Positions 51,556 through 59,959 of a stretch of DNA of 64,000 bases are shown here, in pieces (the stretch's first letter is position 1; every line of letters begins with the position of its first letter). Under the pieces are notes generated by a model. The model saw only the letters and a list, made by a program, of their open reading frames with translations, searched no databases and had not been told where the DNA came from. Source of the stretch: Lysobacter sp. CFH 32150 (GTDB lineage Bacteria; Pseudomonadota; Gammaproteobacteria; Xanthomonadales; Xanthomonadaceae); contig NZ_JALDWJ010000008.1 in the NCBI RefSeq assembly GCF_022758295.1, positions 62,001 to 126,000 of the forward strand, given 5' to 3'. Made by a program: the position numbers and the translations under genes.

Positions 51556-51987
51556 ATGCGTTGGGATGTCTTCACCTGGGCGGCGGTGGCGCTGCTGCTG
51601 TTCGCGGCGGAAGCGTTGGCGCCGGGCGCTTTCATGTTGTGGCTGGGCTTCGCCGCGGTGGTGGTGTTCCTGGTCGTGTTCCTGGTACCGGGGATTCCGG
51701 TGCTGGCGCAGGTTGCGGCCTTCATCGTGCTCAGCTTCGTTTCGATCCAGATCTACCGGAAGTATTTCCGCGGCCGCCAGCGCCAGAGCGACCAGCCGGC
51801 GTTGAACCGCCGTGCCGCCGCGCTGGTCGGGCGCGTGGTACCGCTGGATCGTGCCATCGTCAACGGCCAGGGCCGCGTGCAGATTGCCGATGCCTACTGG
51901 ACTGTCACCGGCCCGGAATTACCCATGGGCACACCGGTGAAAATCATCGCCGCGGACGGCATGACCTTGAAGGTCGAAGTCGCCTGA
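51556..51987 (+). CDS. NfeD-family membrane protein
   Basis: The 143-residue short NfeD has two to three membrane helices (about 8-25, 28-47, 50-67) and a C-terminal OB-fold domain ('RRAAALVGRVVPLDRAIVNG', 'GRVQIADAYWTVTGPELPMG', 'VKIIAADGMTLKVEV'). It partners SPFH proteins to organise membrane domains. No ClpP-like protease domain, which only long NfeD forms have. Confidence 0.9.
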   Translation: MRWDVFTWAAVALLLFAAEALAPGAFMLWLGFAAVVVFLVVFLVPGIPVLAQVAAFIVLSFVSIQIYRKYFRGRQRQSDQPALNRRAAALVGRVVPLDRAIVNGQGRVQIADAYWTVTGPELPMGTPVKIIAADGMTLKVEVA

Positions 51988-52000
51988 TCGCAGCCATACG

Positions 52001-52025
52001 GTGGCGCCGGCCGCACCGGCGCCAC
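52001..52025 (+). terminator. GC-rich hairpin after NfeD gene
   Basis: GTGGCGCCGG / CCGGCGCCAC around a 5-nt loop follows the NfeD stop by 13 bp. No T run, so termination is uncertain. A GATAAT at 52030-52035 just after it may be a -10 box for gcvT. Confidence 0.4.
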
Positions 52026-52085
52026 ATGTGATAATTGCCGGCTTCCGGCCGCGCTGTGCGGCCGCGCATCCCCCACGGAGCCGGC

Positions 52086-53186
52086 ATGACCCAGAAAACC
52101 ATCCTCAACGACGCCCATCGCGCACTCGGCGCCAAGATGGTCGACTTCGGCGGCTGGGACATGCCGCTGCATTACGGCTCGCAAGTCGAGGAACACCATC
52201 TGGTGCGGCGCGACGCCGGCATGTTCGACGTCTCGCACATGACCGTGGTCGACCTGAAGGGCGCACGTGTGCGCGACTTCCTGCGCCAACTGGTCGCCAA
52301 TTCTGTCGACAAGCTCAAGGTCTCGGGCAAAGCCCTGTACACCGCCATGCTCAATGCCGACGGCGGCGTGATCGACGACCTCATCGTCTATTACCTGGGC
52401 GAAGACTTCTTCCGCCTGGTCGTGAACGCAGCTACCCGCGACAAGGACTTGGCGTGGATCACCGCGCAGGCGAAGCCATTCGATGTGTCCGTCACCGAAC
52501 GCAGCGAGTTCGCCATGATCGCGGCGCAGGGCCCGACCGCGCGCGAGCGCGTGCTCGGCCTGCTCGATGCCGCGGGCGCCGAAGCCGCTGGCAAGCTCGG
52601 CAAGTTCGCCGCCGCCGAGGTGAAGGCGAAGGACGGTACGCCGCTGTTCGTCGCCCGCACCGGTTACACCGGCGAGGATGGTTTCGAGATCGTGGTGCCG
52701 GAAGGCAATGCCGTCGCGCTGTGGAATGCATTGCTCGCCGCCGGCGTGAAGCCCGCTGGCCTCGGCGCGCGCGACACGCTGCGCCTGGAAGCCGGCATGA
52801 ACCTTTACGGCCAGGACATGGACGAAACGATCACGCCTTACGAAGCGGGACTGGCCTGGACCGTTGCGCTCGACGAAGGCCGTGCCTTCACTGGCCGTGA
52901 CGTGCTCGAAGCACAGAAGGCGAAGGGCGTGCCAAGGCAGATGATCGGCCTGGTGATGGACGAGAAGGGCGTGCTACGTCACGGCCAGAAAGTGCTGACC
53001 GCGAACGGTGAGGGCGAAATCCTCTCCGGTACGTTCTCCCCGACGCTCGGCAAGGCGATCGCATTCGCGCGCGTCCCGGCGGGCGCGCCTGGCGACGTCC
53101 GCGTGGACATCCGCGGCAAGGAAGTGCCGGTGCGCGTGGTCAAGTTCCCGTTTGTCCGCGACGGCAAAGCGCAGGAAGGCATTTGA
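52086..53186 (+). CDS. gcvT: glycine cleavage system T protein (aminomethyltransferase)
   Basis: The 366-residue enzyme moves the methylene group from the aminomethyl-lipoyl arm of GcvH to tetrahydrofolate, releasing ammonia. Signatures: '[20 protein letters not shown]', '[20 protein letters not shown]', '[14 protein letters not shown]', '[19 protein letters not shown]', '[20 protein letters not shown]' and '[20 protein letters not shown]'. gcvH follows after about 105 bp. gcvP is not in the window. Confidence 0.95.
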   Translation: MTQKTILNDAHRALGAKMVDFGGWDMPLHYGSQVEEHHLVRRDAGMFDVSHMTVVDLKGARVRDFLRQLVANSVDKLKVSGKALYTAMLNADGGVIDDLIVYYLGEDFFRLVVNAATRDKDLAWITAQAKPFDVSVTERSEFAMIAAQGPTARERVLGLLDAAGAEAAGKLGKFAAAEVKAKDGTPLFVARTGYTGEDGFEIVVPEGNAVALWNALLAAGVKPAGLGARDTLRLEAGMNLYGQDMDETITPYEAGLAWTVALDEGRAFTGRDVLEAQKAKGVPRQMIGLVMDEKGVLRHGQKVLTANGEGEILSGTFSPTLGKAIAFARVPAGAPGDVRVDIRGKEVPVRVVKFPFVRDGKAQEGI

Positions 53187-53292
53187 ACGGAATTCACTTG
53201 AACAGGCGTCCCCACGCTTCGCTAAACTACGACCCTCTTCCCGCCGTTCCACCCGACCGCAAGCGTCACCGACCACAGCACGGAGCCCCACG

Positions 53293-53688
53293 ATGAGCGA
53301 GATCCCTGGCGACCTGAAATTCCTGAAGTCCCACGAGTGGGCCCGCGTCGAAGGCGACGGCAAAGTCACCGTCGGCATTTCCGATCACGCCCAGGGCCTG
53401 CTCGGCGACCTGGTCTACGTCGAGTTGCCGAACGTCGGCGATCGCATCGAAGCCGGCAATGCCTGCGCCGTGGTCGAGTCGGTGAAGGCCGCTTCCGACG
53501 TCTATGCGCCGATCACCGGCAAGGTCGTCGAGGTGAACGCCGCGCTGTCGGACAAGCCGGAGACGATCAACGAGGACGCCTATGGCGACGGTTGGATCTT
53601 CGTGCTCGAAGCCGAGGAACCGGAGCAGCTCAACGACCTGCTCGATCCCGATGCTTATGCCGAATTGCTGGAAGACGAAGACCACTGA
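53293..53688 (+). CDS. gcvH: glycine cleavage system H protein
   Basis: The 131-residue lipoyl carrier has '[20 protein letters not shown]', '[20 protein letters not shown]' and the lipoylation site Lys65 in '[20 protein letters not shown]'. It shuttles the aminomethyl group between GcvP, GcvT and lipoamide dehydrogenase. The 105-bp gap after gcvT could hold its own promoter. A strong terminator follows. Confidence 0.96.
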   Translation: MSEIPGDLKFLKSHEWARVEGDGKVTVGISDHAQGLLGDLVYVELPNVGDRIEAGNACAVVESVKAASDVYAPITGKVVEVNAALSDKPETINEDAYGDGWIFVLEAEEPEQLNDLLDPDAYAELLEDEDH

Positions 53689-53712
53689 GGTCGTTCGAAC
53701 ACAGTTGTTCCG

Positions 53713-53744
53713 CTCCGGCCGCATTCGCGGCCGGAGTCGTTTTT
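53713..53744 (+). terminator. intrinsic terminator after gcvH
   Basis: CTCCGGCCGC / GCGGCCGGAG with an ATTC loop is followed by TCGTTTTTG. Confidence 0.88.
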
Positions 53745-54123
53745 GCGGAACGGTTTGTACTTCTCGGGGGGCGATGATCGATCGATCGCGATGCCGCGAC
53801 GGGGAAATATCGGCCGCGCAATTTCGCGCAAATCGGGTGGTGCGGCGCGAAAAATCCGCCCGTCAGCAAAATTATTTTCAGGGGGCGATTCGGGCGTGCA
53901 GCGGAGTTCACCGGCACCCTGCGTGACCCTCGACGATTGCATGCGCGATCAACGCGCGTTGTTTCGTGTTTTGCGAAAGTACTTAAAAAATAGTGCTTTC
54001 ACGTAAATGCGATTACGCGGCGTGCGATTTCAACGCGCGCATCGCGTGCACTCGCCCCCGTGATCGCCGCCGTTCGCGCCGACCCCGCGCCCCGGCCGCC
54101 GCGAAAAAAATTGCGACAGGTTG
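53745..54123. other. gene-free stretch after gcvH
   Basis: About 380 bp without a supported gene. Base composition changes repeatedly: G-rich blocks alternate with A/T-rich patches (for example around 53871-53880 and 53981-54000). No strong hairpin or recognisable regulatory site is seen apart from the terminator on its left. Confidence 0.6.
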
Positions 54124-54152
54124 TTGACAGTTGAAAAAACCGTGATTAGGTT
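54124..54152 (+). promoter_or_regulatory. sigma-70 promoter of candidate RNA/histone-like gene
   Basis: A perfect TTGACA at 54124-54129 is spaced 17 bp from TAGGTT at 54147-54152. The -10 is weak but the -35 and spacing are good. Expected transcription start near 54159. Confidence 0.6.
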
Positions 54153-54158
54153 TCGCCC

Positions 54159-54331
54159 CAGCAGACGTTGCCTGCAGAAGCGAGTGATACGAACAAACGC
54201 GAAAACGAGCAGCACAACACGGACCTCCGCCCGGACAAATTTCACGGTGGACGCAGGCCCCGTTTCCTCCACGAAAACGCAACGTCATCGAATTCTCGAA
54301 ACCCGCAGCGCCCTGCGTCGCGGGTTTTTTT
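54159..54331 (+). ncRNA. candidate small RNA or attenuated leader
   Basis: From the promoter to an intrinsic terminator (ACCCGC 54301-54306 / GCGGGT 54320-54325 followed by seven T) runs a gene-free segment of about 170 nt. It has two CCTCC tracts (near 54225 and 54269) that could pair with ribosome-binding sites and several GGA triplets. A second hairpin (GCCCGGCG / CGCCGGGC, 54334-54355) follows. It is either a free small RNA or a leader that attenuates the histone-like gene downstream. Confidence 0.5.
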
Positions 54332-54475
54332 GTGCCCGGCGCGACTACGCCGGGCATGCCGAATCCGTCCCGGCGCGCCTCGCGCGTCGGCGGTTGATCG
54401 CGGGTCCGACTCCCGCGATGTCGCTTCGAACTGGGCAGTTCTAGCCAAGCAAGTCCACTGACGAGGAGCCATACC

Positions 54476-54907
54476 ATGGCCGTTAAGAAAGCTGCGAAGA
54501 AGAAACCTGCTGCCAAGAAGGCAGCCAAGAAGACCGCCAAGAAGTCGGCGGCCAAGAAGACCGTCAAGAAGGGCGCCAAGAAGGCTGCCAAGAAGACCGT
54601 GAAGAAGGCTGCCAAGAAGGTCGCGCGCAAGCCGGCTAAGAAGGCTGCCAAGAAGACCGCCAAGAAGGCTGCCAAGAAGACTGCTAAGCGTCCTGCCAAG
54701 AAGGCCGCGAAGAAGACTGCCAAGAAGGCTGCCAAGAAGACTGCTAAGCGTCCTGCCAAGAAGGCCGCGAAGAAGACTGCCAAGAAGGCTGCGAAGAAGA
54801 AGCCTGCTGCGAAGAAGGCCGCCAAGAAGCCTGCAGCGAAGAAGAAGAAGGCAGCCCGAAAGGCTGCGCCGGTGGCGATGCCCGCCCCCGTTATGCCAAT
54901 GATGTAA
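54476..54907 (+). CDS. histone H1-like DNA-binding protein
   Basis: The 143-residue protein is almost entirely Lys and Ala in repeating KKAAKKT/KKPAAKK units, like the C-terminal tail of eukaryotic histone H1 and bacterial AlgP/HctB-type proteins, and ends with a hydrophobic 'VAMPAPVMPMM'. It should bind DNA non-specifically and compact the nucleoid. The coding sequence contains a perfect 60-bp tandem duplication (54661-54720 and 54721-54780), so length may vary between strains. A GAGGAG ribosome site precedes the start. Confidence 0.9.
   Translation: MAVKKAAKKKPAAKKAAKKTAKKSAAKKTVKKGAKKAAKKTVKKAAKKVARKPAKKAAKKTAKKAAKKTAKRPAKKAAKKTAKKAAKKTAKRPAKKAAKKTAKKAAKKKPAAKKAAKKPAAKKKKAARKAAPVAMPAPVMPMM
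54661..54780 (+). repeat. perfect 60-bp tandem repeat inside the histone-like gene
   Basis: Bases 54661-54720 and 54721-54780 are identical, coding for 20 residues each. Perfect identity at silent positions implies a recent duplication or ongoing slippage/recombination. Confidence 0.95.
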
Positions 54908-54932
54908 TTAAACCCGATAGCCGTAGTCCAAG

Positions 54933-54968
54933 CCCCTTCCCGCGTGCCCAGGCGGGGAGGGGTTTTTT
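54933..54968 (+). terminator. intrinsic terminator after the histone-like gene
   Basis: CCCCTTCCCGC / GCGGGGAGGGG with an 8-nt loop is followed by TTTTTT. Confidence 0.9.
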
Positions 54969-55013
54969 ATTGGCCGTGGGTTTTATCGACGCGCGCTTGC
55001 AGCGCGCACGTGG

Positions 55014-56417
55014 TCACTTCGGCGAGGCGTTCCCGCGCGAAGCATCGGCGCCGGCGTCCTCAATGCGGCGTTCGGCGTAGAGCAGGTCGTCACTTGGTTC
55101 GATGTCGAGCCAGCGCTGGTCGGGCAAGCCGATGGCGCGGTCGAGGATGGTAGGCAACAGGCCCGAGGGCAGGGAGCTTTCGCTGTTCCAGAGGATCGCA
55201 ATGCCCAGGTCGCGTTCCGGCAACATGGCCACCAGTCCGCGATATCCCTGCACGGCGCCGCCGTGGAAAACGAGTTGGTGGCCGGCGTAGTCGTACACGC
55301 GCCAGCCCAGTGCATAGCTCGCCGAGAACACGCGTTCGCGCCGCCATTTCGAGCCGCGCATTTCACCGGGGGTGGCGACGATCGGGGCGTGCAATGTCGC
55401 CAGCAATGGCGCTGGCAGCACGTCCGGACGATGACCGCCCTGCGCGATCAACCACTGCGCCATGTCGCTGATGCTGGCGTTGACGCCGGCGGCGGGTGGC
55501 AGCTGGTAGTAGGTCGGCTTCGGTGTCAACGCGACCCAGCCGCCGCGACCGCGCACATGCGGTCGCGCCCAGCGTGGGCTGGCGTAGATGCCTTCGAGCC
55601 CGAGGCTGGCGTCGTTCATGCCGAGCGGCTTGAACAACCGGCGCTCCACCGCCTGGCTATAGAAGTCGCCGGTGGCGGCGAACACCACATCGCCGATCAG
55701 GCTGAAGGCGATGTTCTGGTACGCGTAGCAATCGCCGGGCTGGCAATTCATCGGCGCATAGGCGAGCCGCTGCGTGAGGGTGCGGTAGTCGACGTTGCCC
55801 TCGAGGTCGCGGTCGTAAGTGTTGTGGGTGAGGCCGACGCGATGGCTGAGCAGATCGGCGACGGTGACGCGCTTGGCCGCGTACGGATCCTGCAACTGGA
55901 ATTCGGGCAGGTAGTCGCTGAGCTTGCTGTCCCAGCGCAATGCGCCTTCGGACACCAGCAGTCCGGTCATGGTGCCGGCGAAGCCCTTCGACAGCGAAGC
56001 GAGGCGGAACACGGTGTGTCCATCGACCGGCTCGGCGACGCGTGTATCAGTGACGCCGTAACCACGCGCTGACAGCACACGTCCGTTCTGTACCAGGGCC
56101 ATCGCCAGACCGGGCACGCGTTGATTGGCGACCAGCCGCTGCGCCATCGCTTCGAACAGGCGTACATCGAAACCGCTGGCCAGCGGCATGGTGTGTACTG
56201 CCGTTACCGGCGAACGCGCGACGGTGTGCGCGGGTTGGGTGGCGGCGGGTGCGGGGGGCGTGGCAGTGCCGGTGTTGTTCCAGCGCAGCGGCGTCTGCGC
56301 CGCGGAGCCGAGCGCGAGCGGCAGTAACAAACCGATCAAGCCCAGGCGCCAAGCGGAATGGCCCCTGACGTTACCCAGGCTGCCTGACTTGTCCACCCGA
56401 TTCCCCATTGCTTTCAT
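55014..56417 (-). CDS. serine hydrolase, beta-lactamase class C family
   Basis: The 467-residue exported protein has a signal segment (about 22-45, 'LGLIGLLLPLALGSAAQTPL'), then a serine beta-lactamase/DD-peptidase-like domain with S-x-x-K ('FRLASLSKGFAGTM', Ser141 and Lys144), Y-x-N ('CYAYQNIAFSLIG') and H-G-G ('LVFHGGAVQGYRG'). Such proteins include esterases, DD-peptidases and class C-like enzymes; antibiotic hydrolysis cannot be assumed. ATG at 56417 is preferred over a longer start at 56489. Divergent from lemA. Confidence 0.87.
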   Translation of the reverse strand: MKAMGNRVDKSGSLGNVRGHSAWRLGLIGLLLPLALGSAAQTPLRWNNTGTATPPAPAATQPAHTVARSPVTAVHTMPLASGFDVRLFEAMAQRLVANQRVPGLAMALVQNGRVLSARGYGVTDTRVAEPVDGHTVFRLASLSKGFAGTMTGLLVSEGALRWDSKLSDYLPEFQLQDPYAAKRVTVADLLSHRVGLTHNTYDRDLEGNVDYRTLTQRLAYAPMNCQPGDCYAYQNIAFSLIGDVVFAATGDFYSQAVERRLFKPLGMNDASLGLEGIYASPRWARPHVRGRGGWVALTPKPTYYQLPPAAGVNASISDMAQWLIAQGGHRPDVLPAPLLATLHAPIVATPGEMRGSKWRRERVFSASYALGWRVYDYAGHQLVFHGGAVQGYRGLVAMLPERDLGIAILWNSESSLPSGLLPTILDRAIGLPDQRWLDIEPSDDLLYAERRIEDAGADASRGNASPK

Positions 56418-56499
56418 CGGGCAAGCCCCCTGCGTATGCTGCGATTGCTGGCTGATCATAAGCGCCAGTTTCCAGCTTTGCCTGAACAAGGGGACATTG

Positions 56500-57096
56500 A
56501 TGGTTACTTTTTTGATCCTGCTCGCAATTGTGGTTGCGGTGGTGTTCTGGGGCGTGGGGATTTACAACGGGTTGATCACCGCCCGCAACGCATTCAAGAA
56601 CGCCTTTGCGCAGATCGACGTCCAGCTGCAACGCCGGTTCGACCTGATCCCGAACCTGGTCGAAACCGCCAAGGGTTACCTCCAGCATGAGCGGGGCACA
56701 CTGGAAGCGGTGATCGCGGCACGCGGCGCGGCGATGGCCGGCCTGTCAGCGGCCAAGGCCAGCCCGGGCGACCCGACGGCAATGGCGGAACTTGCCAATA
56801 CACAGGGCGTCCTCAACGGTGCGCTCGGCCGCCTGCTCGCCGTGGCTGAGGCCTATCCGGACCTCAAGGCCAACCAGAACATGATGCAGCTCACCGAGGA
56901 GCTGACCTCGACAGAGAACAAGGTCGCTTTCGCCCGCCAGGCCTTCAACGACTCGGTGATGAGCTACAACAACCGGCGCGAAGTGTTCCCGTCGACCATC
57001 ATCGCCGGCATGTTCAACTTCCCCGCAGCAGCCCTGTTGGAGATCCCGACGGATCAGCAGGCGCAGGTGCGGGCGGCGCCCAAGGTCTCGTTCTGA
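56500..57096 (+). CDS. lemA: LemA family protein
   Basis: The 198-residue protein has one N-terminal membrane helix (about 3-22) and the helical LemA domain: 'NGLITARNAFKNAFAQIDVQ', 'LQRRFDLIPNLVETAKGYLQ', 'LTEELTSTENKVAFARQAFN', 'YNNRREVFPSTIIA'. LemA members are often encoded with M48 peptidases, as here, though their biochemical role is unclear. AGGGGA lies 6-8 bases before the ATG. Confidence 0.93.
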   Translation: MVTFLILLAIVVAVVFWGVGIYNGLITARNAFKNAFAQIDVQLQRRFDLIPNLVETAKGYLQHERGTLEAVIAARGAAMAGLSAAKASPGDPTAMAELANTQGVLNGALGRLLAVAEAYPDLKANQNMMQLTEELTSTENKVAFARQAFNDSVMSYNNRREVFPSTIIAGMFNFPAAALLEIPTDQQAQVRAAPKVSF

Positions 57097-57112
57097 TCGA
57101 CTGACACAGAGG

Positions 57113-57132
57113 CCCCTCTCCCAGGAGAGGGG
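57113..57132. repeat. CCCCTCTCC palindrome in lemA-M48 gap
   Basis: CCCCTCTCC-CA-GGAGAGGGG is a perfect short palindrome followed by TTGGGGTGAGGG. The motif is a familiar intergenic repeat in these genomes; in this spot it lies between co-directional genes and is not obviously a terminator. Confidence 0.6.
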
Positions 57133-57159
57133 TTGGGGTGAGGGTTCGGGAGCGAAAGC

Positions 57160-59064
57160 ATGAATTTCTTCGAACGCCAGGCGCAGGCCCGGCGCAACTC
57201 GACACGGCTGGTGGTGCTGTTCGCGCTCGCCGTGATCGGCATCGTGATCGCGGTCGATCTTGCCGCCTACATCGCCTTCGGCAGCCGCGGACGCGATGAG
57301 GGAGAGGGCGCGGTGTTGATCGTATTCACGACGCTCATCACCCTCGGCATCATCGGCCTCGGCTCGCTGTACCGCATCGCCTCGCTGCGCGGCGGCGGCG
57401 AACCGGTGGCGCTGCAGATGGGTGGCGTGCCGGTGCCGGAAAGCACCACGGATACCCAGCTGCGCCGCCTGCGCAACGTGGTCGAGGAAATCGCGATCGC
57501 CTCGGGCGTGCCAGTGCCCAAGATCTACGTGCTCGAGCATGAGGCCGCGATCAACGCCTTCGCAGCGGGCTACTCACCGTCCGACGCGGTGGTCGCGGTC
57601 ACCCGTGGCGCGCTCGACAAGCTCAATCGCGACGAACTGCAAGGCGTGATCGCCCACGAGTTCAGCCACATCCTCAACGGCGACATGCGCCTGAACATCC
57701 GCCTGATCGGCGTGCTGTTCGGCATCCTCATGCTCGGCCTGATCGGTCGCAAGGTGCTTGAGCTCGGCCGCGGTCGCGGCAAGGGGGCTGGTGCGATCCT
57801 GGCGGCGGCGTTGATCGCGATGGTCGTCGGCTACATCGGCCTGTTCTTCGGCCGCATGATCAAGGCCGGCGTGAGCCGCACGCGCGAATCTTTGGCCGAC
57901 GCTTCGGCGGTGCAGTTCACCCGTCAGACCGTGGGTTTGTCCGGGGCGCTGAAGAAGATCGCCGGCCTAGGCGAAGGTTCCAAACTCAACGAACGCGGCG
58001 ACGCCGAAGAGGTCAGCCATATGCTGTTCGGCGACGGGGTCGGTTTCAGCGGCTTGTTCGCCACGCATCCGCCACTGCTGCAACGCATCCAGGCGCTGGA
58101 ACCGAGCTTCCGTGCCGACCAGCTCGACGCACTGACGCGGCGTTGGATGCTGGCGCCGCCGAACGGCCTCGAGGAAGACATCCAACTCGGCTTCGCCGAG
58201 GGCAGCAGTGCGCGCTTGCCGTCCGCGTCAGCCGAGGTCAGCCTCAGCCCGTCGATGGTCGCAGCGCAGGTTGCGCATCCGGCCGCCGACGACTACAGGC
58301 GTGCCGATGCCATCGTCGCCACCATTCCCGAGGCCTTGCGCGACCTCGCTGCACAGCGCGATGCGGTGATGCCGCTGCTGCTCGGCCTGCTGCTGGACGA
58401 CGCCGAGCCGCTGGGCAGCCGCCAGCGTGCCGAAATCGCCGTGCGCCTCGGTCAGCCGGTCGCCGACTATGCGCAGCGCATCCATCAACAGCTGGTCGAC
58501 GACCTGCATCCGCTGCTGCGGCTGCCGCTGGCGGCACTGGCGTTCCCGGTATTGCGGCTGCGTCCGCGTCCCGAGCTCGACACCTTCCTTGACTGCGTGC
58601 ACGCTGTAGTGCATGCCGACGGCGAAGTGTCGCTGTTTGAATATTGCCTCGCTCGTTTGCTGCAGGTGCAGGTCCGCGAATCCCTGGACCCGTCGAAACA
58701 TGCCCGCTTCGGTCGCCGCAAGCTCAGCGACGTGCGCAGCGAGGTTTCGACGCTGCTATGCGTGGTCGCACAGGCCGGCCACGACGACACCGAGGGTGCG
58801 CAGCGCGCCTATCTCGTCGGCATCCAGCGTGTGTTGTCGAACGACCACCTGCCGTACCTGCCGCGTGCGAATGGCGTGCTGGCGCTGGACCCGATCTGGG
58901 CGCCGCTGGATGCGCTGAATCCGTTCGCCAAGGAAGCGTTGATCGAGGGCATCACTGCCGCGATCAGCCATGACGGTCGCGTCAGCGTGGCCGAGGCGGA
59001 GCTGCTGCGCACGATCTGCGGCGTGTTGCATTGTCCGCTGCCGCCGATGTTGGAGCGTTCCTGA
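57160..59064 (+). CDS. M48-family membrane metallopeptidase with TerB-like extension
   Basis: The 634-residue protein has membrane helices at about 18-38, 48-66, 180-200 and 210-232, and the zinc site 'VIAHEFSHILNGDM' (His166, Glu167, His170) with a further Glu in 'RESLADASAVQFTRQ'. This is the HtpX/Ste24-like M48 core. Residues about 330-634 form a long C-terminal extension, part of which ('VVHADGEVSLFEYCLARLLQ', 'ISHDGRVSVAEAELLRTICG') looks like TerB-type helical repeats. Follows lemA, the usual partner. Quality control of membrane proteins is the likely role. Confidence 0.9.
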   Translation: MNFFERQAQARRNSTRLVVLFALAVIGIVIAVDLAAYIAFGSRGRDEGEGAVLIVFTTLITLGIIGLGSLYRIASLRGGGEPVALQMGGVPVPESTTDTQLRRLRNVVEEIAIASGVPVPKIYVLEHEAAINAFAAGYSPSDAVVAVTRGALDKLNRDELQGVIAHEFSHILNGDMRLNIRLIGVLFGILMLGLIGRKVLELGRGRGKGAGAILAAALIAMVVGYIGLFFGRMIKAGVSRTRESLADASAVQFTRQTVGLSGALKKIAGLGEGSKLNERGDAEEVSHMLFGDGVGFSGLFATHPPLLQRIQALEPSFRADQLDALTRRWMLAPPNGLEEDIQLGFAEGSSARLPSASAEVSLSPSMVAAQVAHPAADDYRRADAIVATIPEALRDLAAQRDAVMPLLLGLLLDDAEPLGSRQRAEIAVRLGQPVADYAQRIHQQLVDDLHPLLRLPLAALAFPVLRLRPRPELDTFLDCVHAVVHADGEVSLFEYCLARLLQVQVRESLDPSKHARFGRRKLSDVRSEVSTLLCVVAQAGHDDTEGAQRAYLVGIQRVLSNDHLPYLPRANGVLALDPIWAPLDALNPFAKEALIEGITAAISHDGRVSVAEAELLRTICGVLHCPLPPMLERS

Positions 59065-59129
59065 TGTCATCTCGCTTTGGCGGAGATCAGGCGAAACTAT
59101 GCGTCGTTAATCCTCGGTAGGAAGCGATC

Positions 59130-59900
59130 ATGCGGTTCTTGGTTCTGGGCTTGCTCGGCTTGTTGGTGTTATGGAATCCAATGCCCGCAGAAGCGCAAGG
59201 CAGTGGCCGCCTGAAAGACAGTGGCGATGCTGCGCATCTGTTCGCTTATTTCCCTAAAGACGGTCAGGAGGATCGCTTCGATGAAGGCTATCGCGCGCAT
59301 CTGAACTGGCATCGCGACAAGCACGACCCGCTAGTGTGGTACGGCTGGTATGTCGCAAGTGGCGAGCGGGTCGGTATGTTCATCGACGGCAGCTTTGGCG
59401 CGCCATTTGCAGCATTCGACCAGCGCATCGATCCGAAGAACGACGCTGCTGATGCCGTGCGGACATTCGTGCCGTTTGCCAAAGACGTGTTCCGCGCCAG
59501 TTACCGGGTGCGGCGCGAATTCAGCACTGGTTTTCCGCTCGAGCAGTGGCAGCCTTCGAAGAGCGTGCAGGTGTTCCACTACACCTTGCGCGCGGGCACG
59601 CAGGCTCGTTTCGAGAACGTGCTGCGGGCGGTGCGCCAAGCACTGCGAGGCGTGGACCATGCGCCGGCCCATACGTGGTACGAGCTCGTCATCGGCGGCG
59701 AGACTCCTGGGTACATGTTGATGATCGCGCGCGACGGCTGGACGGCTTACGACCACTACGACGGCAGCCTGGAGCGATTGCTTGCCGGATCGATCGAACG
59801 CACTACGGTGTTGAATGACCTCGCAGCTTGCGTGGCGACGGTGAAGTCGGAGACCTGGAGCTACCGCCAGGACATGAGTTACTTCCCTGGCAAACCATGA
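59130..59900 (+). CDS. secreted protein of unknown function
   Basis: A 256-residue product with a signal peptide (about 1-22, 'FLVLGLLGLLVLWNPMPAEA'). The mature chain contains 'HLFAYFPKDGQEDRFDEGYR', many aromatic residues and one cysteine. No family recognised. It stands alone between the M48 gene and a repeat. Confidence 0.6.
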   Translation: MRFLVLGLLGLLVLWNPMPAEAQGSGRLKDSGDAAHLFAYFPKDGQEDRFDEGYRAHLNWHRDKHDPLVWYGWYVASGERVGMFIDGSFGAPFAAFDQRIDPKNDAADAVRTFVPFAKDVFRASYRVRREFSTGFPLEQWQPSKSVQVFHYTLRAGTQARFENVLRAVRQALRGVDHAPAHTWYELVIGGETPGYMLMIARDGWTAYDHYDGSLERLLAGSIERTTVLNDLAACVATVKSETWSYRQDMSYFPGKP

Positions 59901-59927
59901 GTGGCTACGGTCACTTTCCTGACAGAG

Positions 59928-59953
59928 CCGGTGGGCTGAAGCCCACCCTACGG
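59928..59953. repeat. short palindromic repeat (GGTGGGCTGAAGCCCACC)
   Basis: A single unit of the family also seen at 17430-17499 and 44102-44168, placed between convergent genes. Confidence 0.75.
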
Positions 59954-59959
59954 ATCTGA

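Noticed and set aside
51988-52085. Possible glycine riboswitch before gcvT
   Set aside because: The leader is short and lacks the tandem-aptamer consensus; only a GC hairpin and a GATAAT are seen.
54476-54907. CRISPR-like or satellite repeat array
   Set aside because: The regular repeats are Lys/Ala codons of a histone-like protein in one open frame, without spacers.
55014-56417. Antibiotic-resistance beta-lactamase
   Set aside because: Ser-x-x-Lys, Tyr-x-Asn and His-Gly-Gly only place it in the broad class C/esterase fold; context gives no AmpR-type regulator or resistance link.
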